Position numbers and translations under genes: made by a program. Under the pieces are notes generated by a model. The model did not search any database. It was not told the DNA's origin and worked only from the letters and a program-made list of their open reading frames with translations. From the NCBI RefSeq assembly GCF_012933365.1, contig NZ_JABBVZ010000024.1, positions 1 through 45,566 of the forward strand: a DNA stretch of 45,566 nucleotides, in the 5' to 3' direction. Origin of the DNA: Sulfobacillus harzensis (GTDB lineage Bacteria; Bacillota; Sulfobacillia; Sulfobacillales; Sulfobacillaceae). Each line of letters opens with the position of its first letter. The first letter of the stretch is position 1. Positions 43,420 to 45,566 of the stretch are shown here, piece by piece.

Positions 43420-43437
43420 GACTCGTGAACGTTCAGG

Positions 43438-43468
43438 CGGTCTGCGCGATGCAGACCGTTCCTTTTTT
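43438..43468 (+). terminator. Second terminator of the tRNA-Pro gene
   Basis: CGGTCTGC, loop GCGAT, GCAGACCG: a perfect 8-base-pair stem followed by TTCCTTTTTT. Confidence 0.8.
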
Positions 43469-44010
43469 GGTTATTCCCTCTGGGACGGACTCGTGGTGCG
43501 ATGAGGCGACCTAGCATCACAGACGCCGCGCACTGCCCATCCTGACAACGCTTATCCCGGCGATAGTCATTCCAGGATACCACCGGAACCGTTTAAAGGC
43601 CTAACCGTGCAATAAGTTCGATTACAGCATCCCACATAATCCCGCTGACACTCGCTAGGAGTGGCAAGAGCCATCCCACGTGCGAGAGCCCGCGGTCTGG
43701 GCACAGCGAGGGCCCGTCGGTCAGAACCGCCAGACGAAGTGGCCCGTCAATCCCTTCTCCCGTTCATCGGACTAATGATGATTCGGCTTAACCGCCCCGG
43801 TGAACCGCGCGGGAACTTAAGGGCCGAACCTCGCTCGCTGACCGGACGATCCACCTACCCCCGACGACGCACCGACTTGATCGCATGACATGCGCGACCG
43901 GGACCCCCTATCGATTTCGTCTCCCTCCGGACCAACCCAGCTTGAGATTGTCATCAAGACGGCCGGCGAACGTGAATACTGAATCCTGCCGTGTCTCCTG
44001 AGTGGATTAA
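43469..44010. other. Intergenic region between tRNA-Pro and uppP
   Basis: About 540 bases with no gene that I can defend. Short frames on both strands are of low quality and do not match a family. No IS end, tRNA, riboswitch or repeat stood out. It may be decayed sequence. Confidence 0.4.
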
Positions 44011-44892
44011 TTAGACCCCCGCTAACGCCAGCAACGCCACCACCAGCGTTATTCCCGCAATGACAAACGTGGCGGTAGACGTGCGCCACCGACTCGCCAA
44101 CCGAAGTACTCCGGTAATGGCCATGAAGGACACCACGCTGGCTACGGCGATCATCAAGATAGTGGTTGTCAGTCCCAATTGGGCCACGGCGGCCGTTCCG
44201 CCATGCCCAATGAGCAGCGGCACCAGGCCGGCTCCGACCAGCGCTAGGACGTCCAGCATGAATGAGAAACGAATTGCCTCCCGGGCTTCGAATCCAAACC
44301 ATAACAAGGGAGTAATGGTCATGCCGCTGCGGCTGATTCCGGGCAACCCCGCCAACCCCTGCATAGCACCGGTGACGACGGCCGCCCAGAATCCCGGAAC
44401 CCGCCCATGTTCCGACCCGGCCTGCGAGGTTTCTGTAGTCGCCGCTTGACTGCGATCGACCATTTTTTCCTTGTTTCGCACAACAAATCCCGTAAATACA
44501 AGCAAGATACCGACGATGACCATGGCTGCAGAGCCCCCAATGGAGCTGAATGCGTGCCGCACCACAATATAGGCGGGAATGCCAGTGACTCCGGTGGCCA
44601 GTGTGGCAACGAATAGAAACCGCAAAAGCCGGGCGTAATAATCAGACCCGAAGGGATGACCCAGCGCCTTGATGGTCTGGACCACTTCTCGACGGAAATA
44701 ATACAGAGCCGCGAAAAACGAGCCGAAATTGGCGATGAGGCCGAGGTCATAAGCATTCTGAACCTTTATTCCCATGACAGTGAAATAGATGGTAATCATG
44801 GTTTTGCTGCTCACCGGCAGCCATTCGACGATCCCTTGAATAAGACCGGCGATGAGCGCCGGAATCAGATAATGATGCGTCAATGCATGCAC
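44011..44892 (-). CDS. uppP: UppP/BacA-like undecaprenyl-diphosphatase, divergent motif
   Basis: Recycles undecaprenyl diphosphate for cell-wall synthesis in the membrane. The 293-residue protein has about eight hydrophobic segments. Motif 1 reads LIQGIVEWLPVSSKTMI: the family form is (E/Q)GxxExLPVSSxGH, so Gln19 and Glu23 are allowed, but the His at residue 32 is Met. Motif 2 PGISRSGMT is intact with its Arg and Ser. GTG 44892 is possible, but TTG 44883 has better SD spacing. Activity needs testing. Confidence 0.8.
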   Translation of the reverse strand: MHALTHHYLIPALIAGLIQGIVEWLPVSSKTMITIYFTVMGIKVQNAYDLGLIANFGSFFAALYYFRREVVQTIKALGHPFGSDYYARLLRFLFVATLATGVTGIPAYIVVRHAFSSIGGSAAMVIVGILLVFTGFVVRNKEKMVDRSQAATTETSQAGSEHGRVPGFWAAVVTGAMQGLAGLPGISRSGMTITPLLWFGFEAREAIRFSFMLDVLALVGAGLVPLLIGHGGTAAVAQLGLTTTILMIAVASVVSFMAITGVLRLASRWRTSTATFVIAGITLVVALLALAGV

Positions 44893-44967
44893 CCCTTTGT
44901 GACAGCGATACCAGCCAAGTCCCTGTTTCTACAACGATCGAAAGCCAACATTGTAGCGCACTGGGCT

Positions 44968-45340
44968 CTACTTTTTCCCAGGCACCCGGGCCGCCCGCAT
45001 CAAGCGCCCTAAGAATGCCCATGGTCGTCGAATGATCCGATGAGGCGTTATAGCGATGGGGCCAACACTTGCCAACGTATTCACGACACCCTGACGCCTC
45101 TTCAGAAGCGTTGACGTAAACACGAACCCAATAGCCTCTCCAATATGACCGCTGACACCATGCGTCCGTTGGAATAGCGTGGATACCGAACCACCCACCC
45201 GACTCCGGCGTGACCAACCCGAGTTCCCAAAAAACAAGCCCGATTAATACCATCGCAATTCCGCCGACCATCCGTGTGACAATGGATTCCGGGTCCCGGG
45301 TCGCTGCGAGGCGTGAAAAAGGCTTCCTGCCCTTCTTCAT
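44968..45340 (-). pseudogene. Possible decayed gene in broken frames
   Basis: Two adjoining frames on the minus strand each contain protein-like stretches. A hydrophobic stretch TRMVGGIAMVLIGLVFWELG (45208-45295) is in one frame and GEAIGFVFTSTLL, QGVVNTLASVG and IITPHR-like sequence (44968-45160) in another, ending in a basic tail. They could be one small membrane protein gene broken by a frameshift. The first frame's ATG (45340) lies inside a terminator, which argues against a working gene. I recognise no family. Confidence 0.25.
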
Positions 45341-45358
45341 AAGAGAAGCAGAAAGCCT
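45315..45358 (-). terminator. Rho-independent terminator of the gene entering from the right edge
   Basis: On the minus-strand RNA AGGCUUUCUGC pairs with GCAGGAAGCCU (11 pairs, one U-G wobble), then UUUUUC. It lies about 40 bases after the stop codon at 45399. Confidence 0.75.
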
Positions 45359-45398
45359 CCATCCTTACGGGCGCCAGCACATCGTCTCGAGCCCGATC

Positions 45399-45566
45399 TC
45401 AGTCATGGTGATGATGACGATGATGGTGCGCATCCAAATCCGCTTGATTCCAATTATTGGCCACTTCCCGTATCGTGTCTAGGAATACCAAAGGAGACAC
45501 GCATGCCCCTGCAGGGCACTCACACACATGAAAAAAGGGCGTCGGCACGGGGAGTATGATGAGGGT
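45399..45566 (-). CDS. C-terminal end of an unidentified protein with a His-rich tail, partial
   Basis: The minus-strand frame is open from the right edge (45566) for 55 codons to TGA at 45401-45399. It contains CECPAGAC (C-x-C-x4-C), then TIREVANNWNQADLDAHHH and a tail of seven His among nine residues. His-rich tails of this kind bind metal such as Ni, Co or Zn. A terminator follows at the right distance, which supports a real gene. I cannot name the family. A separate 18-codon plus-strand frame behind AAAGGAG (start 45502) overlaps it and is less likely. Confidence 0.45.
   Translation of the reverse strand, partial: TLIILPVPTPFFHVCECPAGACVSPLVFLDTIREVANNWNQADLDAHHHRHHHHD

Noticed and set aside
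43305..43583. Minus-strand frame containing SERQDLNLRPPAPEAG
   Set aside because: Also a well-known false protein from antisense tRNA sequence, extended into intergenic DNA.
45340..45361. Start of a 197-codon minus-strand frame at 45340
   Set aside because: The ATG is inside a rho-independent terminator, and the later part of the frame reads out of frame through uppP.

Overview
The window looks like chromosomal backbone of a thermophilic or acidophilic Firmicute, most likely Sulfobacillus or a close relative (inference). The support is high GC content, near-complete coding on the minus strand, a SpoIIE-type phosphatase, an IreB/RuvX/DUF1292/MltG block, and a gene order closely following the secDF-recJ-apt-rel-dtd-hisS-aspS ... 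rarA-rrf2-mnmA ... alaS-ireB-ruvX-mltG region known from Bacillus subtilis. Apart from a patatin-like gene remnant, a YvlD-like membrane gene and a tRNA-Pro gene, every supported gene lies on the minus strand.

In transcription order (high to low coordinates): the right edge holds the 3' end of a gene coding for a His-tailed protein, with a strong terminator, then decayed or non-coding DNA and an UppP-like gene. A tRNA-Pro(CGG) gene with its own promoter diverges from a long convergence of overlapping genes: rmlA-rmlC-rmlB (activated sugar synthesis), murT (lipid II amidation), selB (selenocysteine elongation factor), a SpoIIE/PP2C phosphatase and a small P-loop protein, then secD-secF, a diverged Hsp20-like gene behind a hairpin that hides its ribosome binding site, a small membrane protein, a CDF metal transporter, recJ-apt-rel-dtd-hisS-aspS. 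These combine stringent response, purine salvage, DNA repair and tRNA charging.

Between aspS and rarA lie a YvlD-like gene, a DUF3243-like gene, a 6S RNA gene with clear promoter and terminator, thioredoxin and threonine aldolase. Two complete and unrelated succinate dehydrogenases follow: an actinobacterial Sdh1-like sdhC-sdhA-sdhB operon with its own terminator, a beta-propeller lipoprotein gene, and a four-subunit sdhC-sdhD-sdhB-sdhA operon whose sdhB seems to start at CTG. After these come an Rrf2 regulator with promoter/operator, mnmA, three small proteins, an AI-2E family permease, alaS, ireB, a ruvX-DUF1292 fusion, mltG, a transpeptidase-like protein without its catalytic serine-lysine motif, a membrane protein and a short MutY-like glycosylase.

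The left edge is an ISL3-family insertion sequence that has cut a patatin-like phospholipase gene. I did not find a CRISPR array, prophage or defence island. The most unusual points are the candidate SD-masking hairpins (one in front of an Hsp20-like gene), the paired succinate dehydrogenases with a Cys/His-rich membrane anchor, the CTG-start sdhB, the RuvX-DUF1292 fusion, the degenerate transpeptidase and the MutY/Mig-like glycosylase.
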